From assembly GCF_021228795.1 (NCBI RefSeq), contig NZ_CP089309.1, forward strand, positions 744,001 through 808,000: 64,000 bases of DNA, in the 5' to 3' direction. Made by a program: the position numbers and the translations under genes. Position 1 is the first letter of the stretch, and every line of letters begins with the position of its first letter. Positions 38,204 to 50,102 of the stretch are shown here, piece by piece. The notes below the pieces were generated by a model. The model was not told the DNA's origin and did no database searches. It worked only from the letters and a program-made list of their open reading frames with translations. This DNA comes from Thiocapsa bogorovii (GTDB lineage Bacteria > Pseudomonadota > Gammaproteobacteria > Chromatiales > Chromatiaceae).

Positions 38204-39256
38204 TTACAGCCAGCCTCCCTTCGACCGCAACAACCACCGTGCGAGCGCAACGCTCGGCCCCTTCGGCAAAAACCAGATCACGGCAAGCAAAGAAGACACG
38301 ACGAGCGCCTTGAGCGGACCGGCTTGGCCTCGACCGTAGGGCGCGGAGACGAAATCCCGCCAAGAGATCCCGCGCCCGGAATCGGACATGCGGTTCAACG
38401 TCATCTCGATCAGCATATCGCGCCAGGACCGTTTATACCTCCGCCATCGCAGAGGATCGGTCGGATAACCCCGCTCACCCATAAACGCGACGAGGTAATC
38501 GATATTGCGATTGACTTTGTCCACTTAGTCTTGCATGGCCTGACGTGTGAGGACGCGACTCCCGTACCATGAATTATTGCCGTGGATACGGTATTCGACG
38601 ACCGTTTCCGGTAGGGACTCGATCCGTCCGTGCAGCGGCGCCAGGTCGTGGAGGTAGTCGTCGAGCCAACCGACCGTCGGGAGCGGAAAGACCTGCTGAA
38701 GGTAGCGCCTCGACCAGGCATTGCCGGAGGTATAGGCAAAAGGGAGCGGCAGCAGACCGTGCCGCAGCGTAAGCGCCCGATAATCGCCCGAATCGGGTAG
38801 CCGCCCGGGGATGCGCTCCCCCATCGCTTGCCCGTCTCGGTCGATCACCGACATGTAGCCCTGGACCTTGACGACGTCCGGACAAGCAACGAAGGGATGA
38901 CACATACGTTCGACCGCATCGGGTAAAAGCACGTCGTCGGCATCCAGGAAGATCAGGATATCGCCTTGGCTTCGCCTGAATCCCTCAGCGCACGCGCCGA
39001 TCTGACCCTGATGCTCGACCTGCACACACTGGATCGCGGGCAGAAAACGCGAGATCTCCTCCAGCGAGCGGTCGGTCGACCCGTCGTCCACGACGATGAC
39101 CTCGACTCGCGGGTAGGTTTGCGCCAGTGCGCTCGCAATCGCGGTACCGATAAACTCTACATAATTGAAGTTCGCGATGATGATACTGACGAGGCGAGGG
39201 TCCGCCTTCGCACTATCGTCGACGGATCGGTGTGATGCGGTAGAGGCATCTAGCAC
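38204..39256 (-). pseudogene. GT2 glycosyltransferase gene with an in-frame stop
   Basis: The likely start is GTG 39256 (VLDASTASHRSVD); an open frame extends further upstream to 39619. The GT2 domain reads LVSIIIANFNYVEFIGTAIA, VIVVDDGSTDRSLEE and LIFLDADDVLLPD. A TAA at 38525 follows RQAMQD, and the same frame continues without a gap into VDKVNRNIDYLVAFMGERG and a hydrophobic C-terminus ending at 38204. The stop removes the last ~106 residues. The catalytic part is retained, so partial function is possible. Confidence 0.75.
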
Positions 39257-39955
39257 GTGTGTGCCGTCGGTCCGCGCTTGAGGCGTATCACGATGCTCTC
39301 TCGGGGCCGATCGTCCGGGAGACGGGGGTTCTCGGCCCCGTATCTCGATCCCCTGGCGACGGTTGCGAGCAAGGTGCGGCGCTTTCGTTCGAAGAGGCCG
39401 AGTCGAGAGGCGCGACGAGCGAACGACGGCCTCGTGGAGCACCATCGGACGCACGGAGCCCCGATTTGAACCACGACGACAGCCAGTTATCTGTTTCATC
39501 AAAGAGGGTTCCGCTCGAATCAAACACCGGAGCTCGGCGCACCATCCCGATACCAACACCGACAACCTTCGATGCAAGACTGACCCACTGCACGAGATAA
39601 TAGACGCCGATACGATCACGGATGACCGGAAGCGGCACCTCTATCCGACTCTTCGGCATCATGCTCGACGTTCTTCACAGACATACGCATAGGTCAAGCC
39701 ACTGGGACCGGACATCGCGGCAATTGTCGGACCCGATGTTCCTACGAGGGACATCGATACCGTCCTCGGATACCGTCTTCGTGATTCCGGCCTCTAAACC
39801 ACCCGCGCTCGCACGGTGTCGTCGCGATGCCCCGCCGCTCGGATCGCTCGGCCACTGTGCCCGAGCGATGAGTAAGGTTGCCCTCGGTGCACGGACCTAT
39901 CTTGAAAAAAGGGTAATATCCTGACCAGAATTCGCACACAGGGACGAGGATCGAG
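39257..39955. other. Intergenic region, no gene recognised
   Basis: About 700 bp between divergent genes, the GT2 pseudogene (minus) and the nucleotidyltransferase (plus). An open minus-strand frame extends the GT2 gene upstream to 39619 but shows no GT2-like sequence. No RNA gene or repeat is seen. Confidence 0.45.
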
Positions 39956-41251
39956 TTGATGCTCAAGCATCTCGCTGAACGTTCCACAACAACCTCGGCA
40001 CTCTTACTCGCGTGCCTGTCTGCCGACGCGGACAGCCGACAAGAGCGGAGCTGGCGATCGGTCCTTGATCGCGGCATCGACTGGGATCTCTTACTAACGC
40101 TCGGCGAGCATCACGACCTGCTGCCGTTGTTGTTTTCGGGACTGGAGCACGCCCCGCCTGAATTCTTGCCGCAGTCCCTGTTGCCGCTGCTGCGCGACCA
40201 CTTCCAAGCCAACCATCTGCGAAATCGCTTGGCGCTGCAATGTTTTCTCAGCGCCGAGTCAGCATTGGCCGAGACGGGCGTCCCGGCGCTTGTCTTAAAA
40301 GGCTTGGCACTCGCAACAACCGTCTACGAGCACCTCGCGGCTCGACAGTTCGGCGATGTCGATCTGCTGATACCTGAGAACAAGGTCGTTCAAGCCCGCT
40401 ATGTCTTGGAGCGTCTGGATTATCGGCCAGTCTATCCGCCGAACATGCTGCGCGACCTCAACATACAGCAGCTCACGCCAAGTCAGGAGCGTATCTATTC
40501 AGCGTATTACCATGAGCTTACGCTACAAAGCCCGGACGCACTCTTTCAGCTCGACATGCATTGGGCATTGGTACCGCAACATTTTCCGATCATCTCGGAT
40601 TGCAAAGCAATTTGGCAAGATGCGGCGCGAGCGACATGCGACGGGCGATCCATCGCTACCCTGTCCGCGGAACATCAGATCATTCACACCTGCATCCACG
40701 CAACGAAGGACCGCTGGCGCAAGCTCAAGTGGGTCGTGGACCTCGACCGGATCGTTCGCGCCGATTCACGGCTCGGCCGGGCACCACTCGACTGGGAACG
40801 ACTCGTTTGGTACGCCAAGACGTGGAGGGCGCGGCGCATGGTGATTACGGGGCTCGGGCTCGCCGAAAGGCTGCTCGCAACGCCGATCCCGGAAAGCGCG
40901 TCACGGCTATTCGCCCATGCTGCCTCCGAGACGGACCTGTCGACAGTCATAAAGACCCTTCTCAACCCCGAGATTCACGAGCCGCGGGTGCTCAGATGCC
41001 TCGGAATCAACGCCACATTACTCCGGCTCTTGGATACGGACGCTTGTCGGCGGCGCTATCTGCTTCAAGCGCTGACCATGCCGAGACCCGAGGACGAGGC
41101 CCTGTTCGGACCGGGACCGCCGAACGGCGCGCTGTGGAAATTTCGCCGCCCGTTTTGGGTCCTGGCGCGTTGTGTCGGACGCATCGGGCGGCCGCGACGC
41201 AACGATTATCATCGGGTCGATCTCGCGCGGAGCACACCCGACGGCGACTGA
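39956..41251 (+). CDS. Nucleotidyltransferase-family protein (NTP_transf_5 type)
   Basis: A 431-residue protein. Residues around 105-145 contain VPALVLKGLALATTVYEHLA and then RQFGDVDLLIPENKVVQA, where GDVDLLIP is the metal-binding DxD of the nucleotidyltransferase superfamily. The remaining part is mostly helical. Proteins of this type accompany HprK-related kinase A and a PqqD-like protein in the HPr-rel-A system, and both are present just downstream on the opposite strand. The substrate in that system is not known to me. Confidence 0.8.
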   Translation: MMLKHLAERSTTTSALLLACLSADADSRQERSWRSVLDRGIDWDLLLTLGEHHDLLPLLFSGLEHAPPEFLPQSLLPLLRDHFQANHLRNRLALQCFLSAESALAETGVPALVLKGLALATTVYEHLAARQFGDVDLLIPENKVVQARYVLERLDYRPVYPPNMLRDLNIQQLTPSQERIYSAYYHELTLQSPDALFQLDMHWALVPQHFPIISDCKAIWQDAARATCDGRSIATLSAEHQIIHTCIHATKDRWRKLKWVVDLDRIVRADSRLGRAPLDWERLVWYAKTWRARRMVITGLGLAERLLATPIPESASRLFAHAASETDLSTVIKTLLNPEIHEPRVLRCLGINATLLRLLDTDACRRRYLLQALTMPRPEDEALFGPGPPNGALWKFRRPFWVLARCVGRIGRPRRNDYHRVDLARSTPDGD

Positions 41252-41315
41252 AGACCATGCGATATCATGTCGCCGCGAGATGGGATTACCCCGACCCCGG
41301 CGATTCGTGTCACCC

Positions 41316-42167
41316 TCAAAACGCACAAAGGAGTCCAGTCACTTCCTGCGCGGTCTCCTCGAGGGCCGCGGAAGCCAGGTACCAGCATGGCACGGAGCCC
41401 GTCATTCGGATCACGTCGTCAAGCCCCATGGAGTGATGCGCCAAGGCGTTGAGAACATTGGGATAAAGGCGGGATGCAGCCTCTGCGGCAGAGAGCTTGC
41501 GGAGCGCAGGCACGGAGTGACTCGACGCGTAGTCCACGAACAGGATCGCACCGATCGGAGCGGATTCGGTCGCCGGTGCGCTCGGCAGGGCATCGATCGG
41601 GACATAGTGCGAACGATGCGTCGTGAGGGTCGATGCCGGCAGAGGACAGCAATACGGAGGCCGCGCCTTCAATGTGACGGCCAAGGGAAACGGCTTGATC
41701 CTGAGTGTCGCGGGATCAACCGGCGCGAGCTCGTCGCTCATCAGGCGGAAGCCATGATGCAGCATCGCCCAACAGAGGGTCGATTTGCCGCTTCCGGACG
41801 GTGCCGCCAAGACAAACGCCCGACCGCCGCGCTGGACGACGGCCGCGTGGACAAAAACGAGGTCAGGGCGCAGACATTGAATGCCGACGACGATATCTTG
41901 CTGGAGCGCGAACAGAAGTTGCGAAGCGTCAAGGCCCCGGTTGATCACTGCCCCGTTCCGAACGAGGCTGAAACAGGCGTCTCCCGACTCGGAAACGATT
42001 CGATAGGACAGAGCGGCCGGCTGGCTCGATGCGCACGGCTCGAAGCCGTCGAAGGCTGCGCAAATCATAGGGTAGAGGCAATCAGCCTCCCACGCGACAT
42101 CCACGACGCGCTCAACGACACTGAACCGGCTTTGGTTCATCGGCGAGCGAGCCCCGCGCACCGCCAT
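41316..42167 (-). CDS. HprK-related kinase A
   Basis: A protein of about 283 residues related to HPr kinase/phosphorylase. The P-loop LAAPSGSGKSTLCWAML lies near residue 138, after VFVHAAVVQRGGRAF, and the segment MSDELAPVD supplies the second acidic motif of the HprK fold. Real HPr kinases of the PTS have a different N-terminal domain, so this is the HPr-rel-A branch. Starts at 42167 or 42140 are both possible and neither has a strong ribosome site. It lies downstream of a PqqD-like gene and a small twin-arginine protein on the same strand. Confidence 0.8.
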   Translation of the reverse strand: MAVRGARSPMNQSRFSVVERVVDVAWEADCLYPMICAAFDGFEPCASSQPAALSYRIVSESGDACFSLVRNGAVINRGLDASQLLFALQQDIVVGIQCLRPDLVFVHAAVVQRGGRAFVLAAPSGSGKSTLCWAMLHHGFRLMSDELAPVDPATLRIKPFPLAVTLKARPPYCCPLPASTLTTHRSHYVPIDALPSAPATESAPIGAILFVDYASSHSVPALRKLSAAEAASRLYPNVLNALAHHSMGLDDVIRMTGSVPCWYLASAALEETAQEVTGLLCAF

Positions 42168-42210
42168 CCGAGCACGACCGGGGCAGGAAAGCCTTCCCGC
42201 GGCCCCCCGA

Positions 42211-42690
42211 TCACCCTCCCGACTTCCACAACTTACTGGATAGTTCACGCAGCGCATCGGCACCGGACCGGGCGACGGCCTCGTCGCTGCATGCGCCGAC
42301 GGTCACCCTGGGCGCGCGGCTTCCGGCCTCTCTGGACGCGGCTGAAGCGGCTCTGGGCAGACCGTAGCGGTCGTCATCGACGGGCTCACATGCACTCGGA
42401 CCGCCGGTCGACGCGGCATTCCCGAATTCCGGTAGATCAGGCCCAGACGAACTCCCTCCGCCTGCACCACGGCCTGCCGAACGCGGACTCGCCGCCGGCT
42501 CCGTGGCCGATGCGATCGTCGGATTCATTGCCTGAACATCCGGCTTCAGCGTCTGAATGCCGGCCTGCGGCGGACCGACCGGAACCGATCCCGGGCGCGC
42601 AAACGAGGGTGCGGCATGAAAGCTAAGGAGAAGCGGGGGAACGTAGGTGGCTTTCTTCAGAAAGTCTCGTCGTGAGCTATCGTGTGGCAT
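42211..42690 (-). CDS. Small twin-arginine signal protein, candidate HPr-rel-A substrate
   Basis: A 159-residue protein starting MPHDSSRRDFLKKATYVPPL. SRRDFLKK at 6-13 fits the twin-arginine motif and the following hydrophobic stretch ends at HAAPSFARP, so it is likely to be exported. The rest is low complexity, rich in Ala, Gly, Ser and Pro, without a known domain. It lies between the PqqD-like and HprK-related genes. That position suggests a peptide or protein handled by the system; this is inference. Confidence 0.6.
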   Translation of the reverse strand: MPHDSSRRDFLKKATYVPPLLLSFHAAPSFARPGSVPVGPPQAGIQTLKPDVQAMNPTIASATEPAASPRSAGRGAGGGSSSGPDLPEFGNAASTGGPSACEPVDDDRYGLPRAASAASREAGSRAPRVTVGACSDEAVARSGADALRELSSKLWKSGG

Positions 42691-42966
42691 CTCTTTGCCT
42701 CCATTATCCCGAGGATTAAGTGCATCCGGAACATCGTAGTGTCGGACTTTTCTCCCGACCGCAAAATTTCGTCTGCGCGCTCGGCGCCTTCGAAAATCAA
42801 GGTGTGCGTCGCGGCAATCATCCTCTAAGCAAACAGGGTTCCGAACGGCCCCCATCGAGAGCGAAATGACCGGCAGGGCTTGAAACCGTGCTCGTTCCGC
42901 AATATCGACCTACTGATACGCGTTCTGTTCCCGAACATCGAGCGCGGTCTCGAATCGCGGGAAAGC

Positions 42967-43227
42967 CTAAGCGATCGGTTCCAGGAGACCGGCACGTTGC
43001 AGTTGCTCGACAAAGCCGAGCACATCGCGTCGCGCCTCCTCCGCATCGAGATCGAACTCATCCGAGAGACGGGTCTCGATGGACTCGATCGATGTCCCTC
43101 CGTCGAGCAGTCTCCAAATCAAGGCGCCGGTGGGATTCATCTGGTGAATATAGCCCGTCGCGGCATCAAGAACGATCAACTCGCCATCGAGGTCACGATA
43201 TGTCAGTCCGGCCTTAAAAGATCCCAT
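42967..43227 (-). CDS. PqqD-family peptide-binding protein of the HPr-rel-A system
   Basis: An 86-residue protein starting at ATG 43227 with GGAG 5 nt upstream. The sequence GELIVLDAATGYIHQMNPTG followed by ALIWRLLDGGTSIESI is the PqqD fold (beta hairpins plus winged helix), which in RiPP pathways binds a precursor peptide and presents it to an enzyme. It is first in a minus-strand group ahead of the twin-arginine protein and the HprK-related kinase. Confidence 0.8.
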   Translation of the reverse strand: MGSFKAGLTYRDLDGELIVLDAATGYIHQMNPTGALIWRLLDGGTSIESIETRLSDEFDLDAEEARRDVLGFVEQLQRAGLLEPIA

Positions 43228-43698
43228 CGTCACTCCGGGTCCAGTCCGATCAAGATTGCTAAGCACGCAGAGAGCGAGCATGGCCGAGACGACCGATCGT
43301 CGACGACTCGCGCTCCATGAGGCCACCGCAAAACGCACGCCAGATTCGTTGCGCTGGATGCGGCGAGTCACGATGAAACAAGAACGAGAGCTGGATGAGG
43401 AAGGCCGAAGGCAGATTGAGACCTGCTCGCGGAACGATGGCGAGGCACTCGCGACTCTCCCAACTCAGGACCGAACTTGCCTCGGCGCGCACCGATCGGT
43501 GCCGATTCGGATCCGACCGAGAGAGCCAGGTGACAAGAAGTGTCACCCGACATAGGCGCGATCCTGACGCTCAGCGACACCCAATTGGATCGGCGCCCGA
43601 TCCATCGTCCGGGATATCCGATGCCGAGCGGTGAAGGGATGGAGGTAACGAGACCGGAATCCGTCGGGAAACGGGACGACAATGTCGCCGAGCGGATC
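43228..43698. other. Intergenic region, nothing recognised
   Basis: About 470 bp between the tRNA-Ile gene and the PqqD-like gene, both on the minus strand. It may hold the promoter of the HPr-rel-A genes. No gene, RNA or repeat is apparent. Confidence 0.4.
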
Positions 43699-43774
<76 letters not shown>

Positions 43775-43834
43775 GTCTTGCGATGGAGTGGTTGTTGCGG
43801 AAACTGCGCCATCCATGGCGACTGGACTGCCGGT

Positions 43835-45664
<1,830 letters not shown>

Positions 45665-45735
45665 GGGATACCCTGATTGATACGACGGATGGCGCGTGAA
45701 AGGCGAACTACGTAGTTTAGCACGTTGAGCCCGAC

Positions 45736-47490
45736 TTATTCTAATCTGTGGCCGCCTGTCCGGGCGCCGACCTCCTCTTCCGGCTGCGCCCGGTCCCCCT
45801 CTCGCGCGACGCCCTGGCCGGCGACAACGGTGCGCGGCTCGGTCAACGGCCGGCGACGTTCTTCCTTGAGAACGTCTTCACCGATTCGCGTCAAGGCACC
45901 GATGAACTCCGCGGCAACCCCGTCGGGGGGAATACCTTGGAGGAATGGGGCGACGCTGAGTCGCTGGAGGTACACGAAGTGCTCCCGATCACGCCAACGC
46001 TCCACTAGACCGCCCTTGCTGATAGTTGGGTGCGCTGCAATCGTTTCAAGCAGTTGCGCCAGAATCGCGACGCCCGGACTGGGCGAGCGCCGCCAATCGT
46101 CAGGGGCATCGACAACCTCCGCCGCAAGCTCGGGATGATCGAGAAGCAAAGCGATCGCCTGTGCGACAAGGCTCGGCCGGGTAGGATGCGCCGTCGGCGT
46201 CCGAGCACGCCTCACCGGCCGCCGCGGTGACATCGGCAGTCCGGCCAGCGCAGCCATGCGGTCGGCCAGCATGTCGTGATAGATCCCAGGCGGAACCGCC
46301 TGAATAAGTGGCTGCGCCAAGATGGAGAAACGCGCGCGTCCGTCGATGCTCGACATGTCGACCTGATTGCAGAGCTGCTCGAACAGAAATTCCGACAGAG
46401 GCTGCGCCTGTGTCATGCGTCCCCGGAAGGCGTCGGCGCCCTCGGCTCGCATCAGGGTGTCGGGATCCTCGCCGTCCGGCAGAAACAGAAATCGAATGGA
46501 TTGACGGCCGGTCGCCGACGGCAGCGCGCTCTCCAATGCCTTCCAGGCGGCGGCGCGCCCGGCGCGATCGCCGTCGAAGCAGAACACAATCTCGGGCGTC
46601 GTCCGCGAAAGCAGCTGGAGATGCTCGGAGGTCGTCGCCGTGCCGAGCGTCGCGACGACGTTGGTCACCCCAAACTGCGCCAATGCGATGACATCCATGT
46701 ACCCTTCGACAACGAGGACGACATCGAGCTTGCGATTGGCCTTCTGCGCTTCGAACAGGCCGTAGAGCTCGCGACCCTTGTGGAAGATCGGGGTCTCGGG
46801 CGAGTTGAGGTATTTCGGCTTACCCTCGCCGAGCAACCGCCCTCCGAAACCGATCACACGGCCGCGCCGATCTCGAATCGGAAACATGATCCGATCACGG
46901 AAGCGGTCGCGTCGCCGCCCCTCCTCGTCGTAAATCAGCCCGCAGCTGAGCAAGCGCTCGCGTTCCGACGGGCTCGCCCCGAGGCGCGACAGGAGCAAAC
47001 GACCATCGGCCGGCGCGAAGCCCAGCCCGTAATGCGCCGCCACCTCGCCGGTGAGACCGCGTCCTTTGAGGTAGTCGACGGCACGCCGTCCGTCCGGATG
47101 GATCCGCAGCTGCTCGCGATAAAGCTCGGCGGCCTGCTCGTGAAGCGCGTACAACGGCCCGTGATCGGGACCGGCGGGGCCCGTCTCGGTCGCCCCGGGC
47201 ACAGTCAATCCCACGCGCTGGGCCAGTTCGTCGACGGCTTCGCGAAAGTCGAGGCGGTCGTATTCCATGAGGAAACCGATCGCCGTACCGTGCGCGCCGC
47301 AGCCAAAACAGTGATAGAACTGCTTGTCGGGGCTGACGGTAAAGGATGGGGTCTTTTCGTCGTGGAAGGGGCAGCGGGCTTGGTAGTCTTTGCCGGCCTT
47401 GCGCAGCTGGATCCGTGTTCCGACGAGGTCGACGATGTCGGTTCGCGTCAGAAGCTCGTCGATAAATTCGGGGGGAATGCGACCGGCCAT
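45736..47490 (-). CDS. dnaG: DNA primase DnaG
   Basis: A 584-residue primase that makes RNA primers at the replication fork with DnaB helicase. The N-terminal zinc finger is [20 protein letters not shown] followed by HCFGCG (about residues 40-64). The catalytic toprim region contains [13 protein letters not shown] and [14 protein letters not shown]. The C-terminal helicase-interaction domain is present but diverged. It is 35 bp downstream of yqeY and upstream of rpoD, the classical macromolecular-synthesis operon order. Confidence 0.98.
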   Translation of the reverse strand: MAGRIPPEFIDELLTRTDIVDLVGTRIQLRKAGKDYQARCPFHDEKTPSFTVSPDKQFYHCFGCGAHGTAIGFLMEYDRLDFREAVDELAQRVGLTVPGATETGPAGPDHGPLYALHEQAAELYREQLRIHPDGRRAVDYLKGRGLTGEVAAHYGLGFAPADGRLLLSRLGASPSERERLLSCGLIYDEEGRRRDRFRDRIMFPIRDRRGRVIGFGGRLLGEGKPKYLNSPETPIFHKGRELYGLFEAQKANRKLDVVLVVEGYMDVIALAQFGVTNVVATLGTATTSEHLQLLSRTTPEIVFCFDGDRAGRAAAWKALESALPSATGRQSIRFLFLPDGEDPDTLMRAEGADAFRGRMTQAQPLSEFLFEQLCNQVDMSSIDGRARFSILAQPLIQAVPPGIYHDMLADRMAALAGLPMSPRRPVRRARTPTAHPTRPSLVAQAIALLLDHPELAAEVVDAPDDWRRSPSPGVAILAQLLETIAAHPTISKGGLVERWRDREHFVYLQRLSVAPFLQGIPPDGVAAEFIGALTRIGEDVLKEERRRPLTEPRTVVAGQGVAREGDRAQPEEEVGARTGGHRLE

Positions 47491-47525
47491 GTGCCTCGAC
47501 AGACCGTTGAAGGACGACGCCGGAG

Positions 47526-47969
47526 TCAGCCTCCGAGGCGCTGCTTGACGCGGGCGCTGACGCTGCCCACGTCGGCCCGGCCTTGAATCTGCGGCTTCAG
47601 CAGACCCATCACCTTGCCCATATCGCTCATCGCGCTCGCCTGAGTCGACGCCATCGCCGCATCGATCAAGGCCGTAAGCTCTTCGTCCGTGAGCGCGCGC
47701 GGGAGATACGACTGGATGACCTCGACCTCGAATCGCTCGATCTCCGCGAGATCCTCGCGACCGGCCCCACTGTATTGCGCGATCGAGTCGCGACGCTGCT
47801 TGAGCATCTTGTCGAGTACGGCCAGAACCTGAGCGTCGTCGAGCTCGATGCGCTCGTCGACCTCGCGCTGCTTGATCGCCGCTAGGATCAGCCGAATCAC
47901 CCCGAGCCTAGTCTTGTCGCCCGCCTTCATGGCGGTCTTCATATCACTTTGGATTTGAAGCTTGAGCAT
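47526..47969 (-). CDS. yqeY: GatB/YqeY-domain protein
   Basis: A 147-residue protein with the YqeY fold: KTRLGVIRLILAAIKQREVD near residue 20, then IERFEVEVIQSYLPRALTDE and a small C-terminal helical domain ending KQRLGG. This domain is also found at the end of the GatB amidotransferase subunit, where it contacts tRNA; the stand-alone protein has no firmly known role. It lies between rpsU and dnaG, a common place in gammaproteobacteria. Confidence 0.93.
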   Translation of the reverse strand: MLKLQIQSDMKTAMKAGDKTRLGVIRLILAAIKQREVDERIELDDAQVLAVLDKMLKQRRDSIAQYSGAGREDLAEIERFEVEVIQSYLPRALTDEELTALIDAAMASTQASAMSDMGKVMGLLKPQIQGRADVGSVSARVKQRLGG

Positions 47970-48074
47970 GGTAGGGCGTTGAAACCAAAGCGGAAAGAAG
48001 ATAGAGCCTTGCGAATGCGCCGCAAGTCAGGCAGCCGCCCCGATCATCGCGGGACCGACATCGACGATCCGTCC

Positions 48075-48290
48075 TCAGTACGGGCGCTCCCAGCGGCGAG
48101 ACTCGCGCTGCAGCTTCTTCTGATGCCGCTTGACCGCAGCAGCCTTCTTGCGCTTGCGCTCGGATGTCGGCTTTTCGTAAAACTCGCGGCGACGGACCTC
48201 GGCGAGTACGCCTGCCTTTTCGCAGGACCGCTTGAAACGCCGCATTGCGACTTCGAAAGGCTCATTCTCTTTGACACGCACGCTGGGCAT
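48075..48290 (-). CDS. rpsU: Small ribosomal subunit protein bS21
   Basis: A 71-residue basic protein with the conserved start [20 protein letters not shown] and Lys/Arg-rich tail, the normal length for S21. It assists translation initiation on the 30S subunit. It is the first gene of the rpsU-yqeY-dnaG-rpoD operon. AGGGAT precedes the ATG and a good sigma-70 promoter lies 58-87 bp upstream. Confidence 0.97.
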   Translation of the reverse strand: MPSVRVKENEPFEVAMRRFKRSCEKAGVLAEVRRREFYEKPTSERKRKKAAAVKRHQKKLQRESRRWERPY

Positions 48291-48347
48291 GGATGATCCC
48301 TAAGGTTGGCTCCGGACAAGGGCGGATGGTCAAGGTTAAGCGCCGGG

Positions 48348-48377
48348 ATTCTAGCGGAACCTCGGTGCTGATTGCAA
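48348..48377 (-). promoter_or_regulatory. Sigma-70 promoter of the rpsU operon
   Basis: On the minus strand TTGCAA (48377-48372) and TAGAAT (48353-48348) are separated by 18 bp, upstream of rpsU. Both boxes are close to consensus. Confidence 0.7.
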
Positions 48378-48437
48378 AAATTTCGGCGTGATGCTCGAAA
48401 TAGATCGGGCGGGCTAGAAACGATCGAGCGATCGCCC

Positions 48438-48443
48438 TATACT
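48438..48443 (+). promoter_or_regulatory. Probable -10 box of the tRNA-Thr gene
   Basis: TATACT ends 12 bp before the tRNA 5' end. No clear -35 box was found at the usual distance. Confidence 0.45.
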
Positions 48444-48455
48444 TCTCGGCTTGTT

Positions 48456-48531
<76 letters not shown>

Positions 48532-48807
48532 GATACTCTACGACATCCCCAAAAGCCGGCACAACGCCGGCCCTCGTTGTTTGTGTGTGATCCAAGCGTG
48601 GACCTTACGTCGAGCTGCGGCGTTTCCGTGACGGTGCAGCGGCGCAGTCGCGCCGGGAGCCCGCGCGCGAAGGCGACGTTCAGAGGCTGGCCTCTCGCTC
48701 CGGGGTATGGCACGCTTCGTATCAACTGTGGTGCCGGCGGTTGTGACCTTCGAAAACTGCGTTGTGTCGCCTGCGGTATCACGCGTTCTTTAGCTTGAGG
48801 GTTTGAC

Positions 48808-49941
48808 GTGAACCTGCGCCCCGCTATTTTGATCTTGACCCTGACGACGGCCGGCCTGCTGCAGATCGGTTGCGCCGGTGACCCCGGGAGCCGTGCGTAC
48901 GACCCGCAACCCGGATCCTTCGCGATCGGGGATCGTCCGCAGATGGAATTTCCAGGCGCAACCCGCGCGGAGGTCCAAGCCTTGGCGATGGGATCCGCAA
49001 GGAGCCGGGCTTGGGTCATCGCCGAGTCGACCGACGGTCGTTTGGTCGTCCAGCGACCGCTCGATTCGAGCTCCGCTCGCGCTCTCGGGGCGCAGGCGGC
49101 GCCGGGCAGCCTGGTCGAGGTCACATCCTACTTTCTCGAAGACCGCAACGGTGTCAAGGTCGCGTTGGACTCGGCGCTCGTCTCCACGACCCCTGCAGGC
49201 CAACCGACCCGCATCGACACCACCGAGACCTTTCGCCCGTCTCTGGAGGATTCGCTTCGCTCCCTACAGACGTCCTGGTCGCGTAATCGCGCTCGGATCG
49301 CGCGAGCGGCACCCCCGGTCAGCGACCCGAGCACTCAAGAAACGGACGCAGCCGACTCCGACAGCCTTGGCGCTTCGGGTGCCGAGCTGGCCGATTCCGG
49401 CTCATCTCCGCCTCAGGCGGGACGGGGCGCCGACGCGTCCCCTGCCGCGCCGGCGGCTGCGGCGACATCGGATCGGGCGCCGGGAGCAGCGGCATCTGCT
49501 TGGAGCGCACCGGCGCAAACACCGCAGGCAGCGCCGGCGGCAAGCGTCGTCGCTGCCACGGCGCCTGTACCGGAACCGCGCCGCCCGGCAGGCAGGCCCG
49601 CGCCCATCGTCGACACCAGACCTGCCCTGACGCGCGCCCCGCCAGGCGCGGCCACGCAACCGATGTCGCTCCCCGAACCGCTCTCCGCACCGCTCCCCGA
49701 GCCGATCGTCGAGACGATCCCGGAGAGTGAGAACATGATGGCGCTCTCGCCGTCGTCGGAGGATGTCAGCTGGACTTACTACGCAGAGCAGTATGCGCGT
49801 CTTCGGGGCTGCAACGTCGAGCCTACCGGGTCAATCCTCATCGACTCGCGCAGCGACGGGGAGATCCACAAGGTGCCCTGTGTGGATGCGGACAGCGTCC
49901 TGGTGCAGTGCCAAAACGGCGAGTGCCGCGGTCTGCTGTAG
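48808..49941 (+). CDS. Exported lipoprotein-like protein with C-terminal YYAE/Cys domain
   Basis: A 377-residue protein of unknown function. Residues 1-23 form a signal sequence with a lipobox-like end (LLQIGC, not perfect). A folded N-terminal domain (about 45-155) includes VTSYFLEDRNGVKVALDSAL. A long Pro/Ala-rich linker (about 160-310) follows, then a short C-terminal domain with TYYAEQYARLRGCN and VQCQNGECRGLL holding four Cys. The next gene encodes a protein with the same C-terminal domain. It may bridge the periplasm and bind a partner at its C-terminus; this is inference. Confidence 0.65.
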   Translation: MNLRPAILILTLTTAGLLQIGCAGDPGSRAYDPQPGSFAIGDRPQMEFPGATRAEVQALAMGSARSRAWVIAESTDGRLVVQRPLDSSSARALGAQAAPGSLVEVTSYFLEDRNGVKVALDSALVSTTPAGQPTRIDTTETFRPSLEDSLRSLQTSWSRNRARIARAAPPVSDPSTQETDAADSDSLGASGAELADSGSSPPQAGRGADASPAAPAAAATSDRAPGAAASAWSAPAQTPQAAPAASVVAATAPVPEPRRPAGRPAPIVDTRPALTRAPPGAATQPMSLPEPLSAPLPEPIVETIPESENMMALSPSSEDVSWTYYAEQYARLRGCNVEPTGSILIDSRSDGEIHKVPCVDADSVLVQCQNGECRGLL

Positions 49942-50102
49942 CGCCGCCGACCCGGCGGCGTCGATCCGAATCGCAGGTGCCCACGGCCGGATCCGATGTC
50001 CTGGCGATGGAGACACCAGGGCCCTTACCCGAACGACCGCTCGGCTGCGACGCCCACGGCCGTGCCCCATCTCGCGCGACCAACCGATCGTCTCCCGCAC
50101 TG

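Noticed and set aside
41172-42626. A 484-codon plus-strand frame opposite the HprK-related kinase
   Set aside because: It is antisense to two genes with clear motifs (P-loop and twin-arginine signal) and has no recognisable domain.
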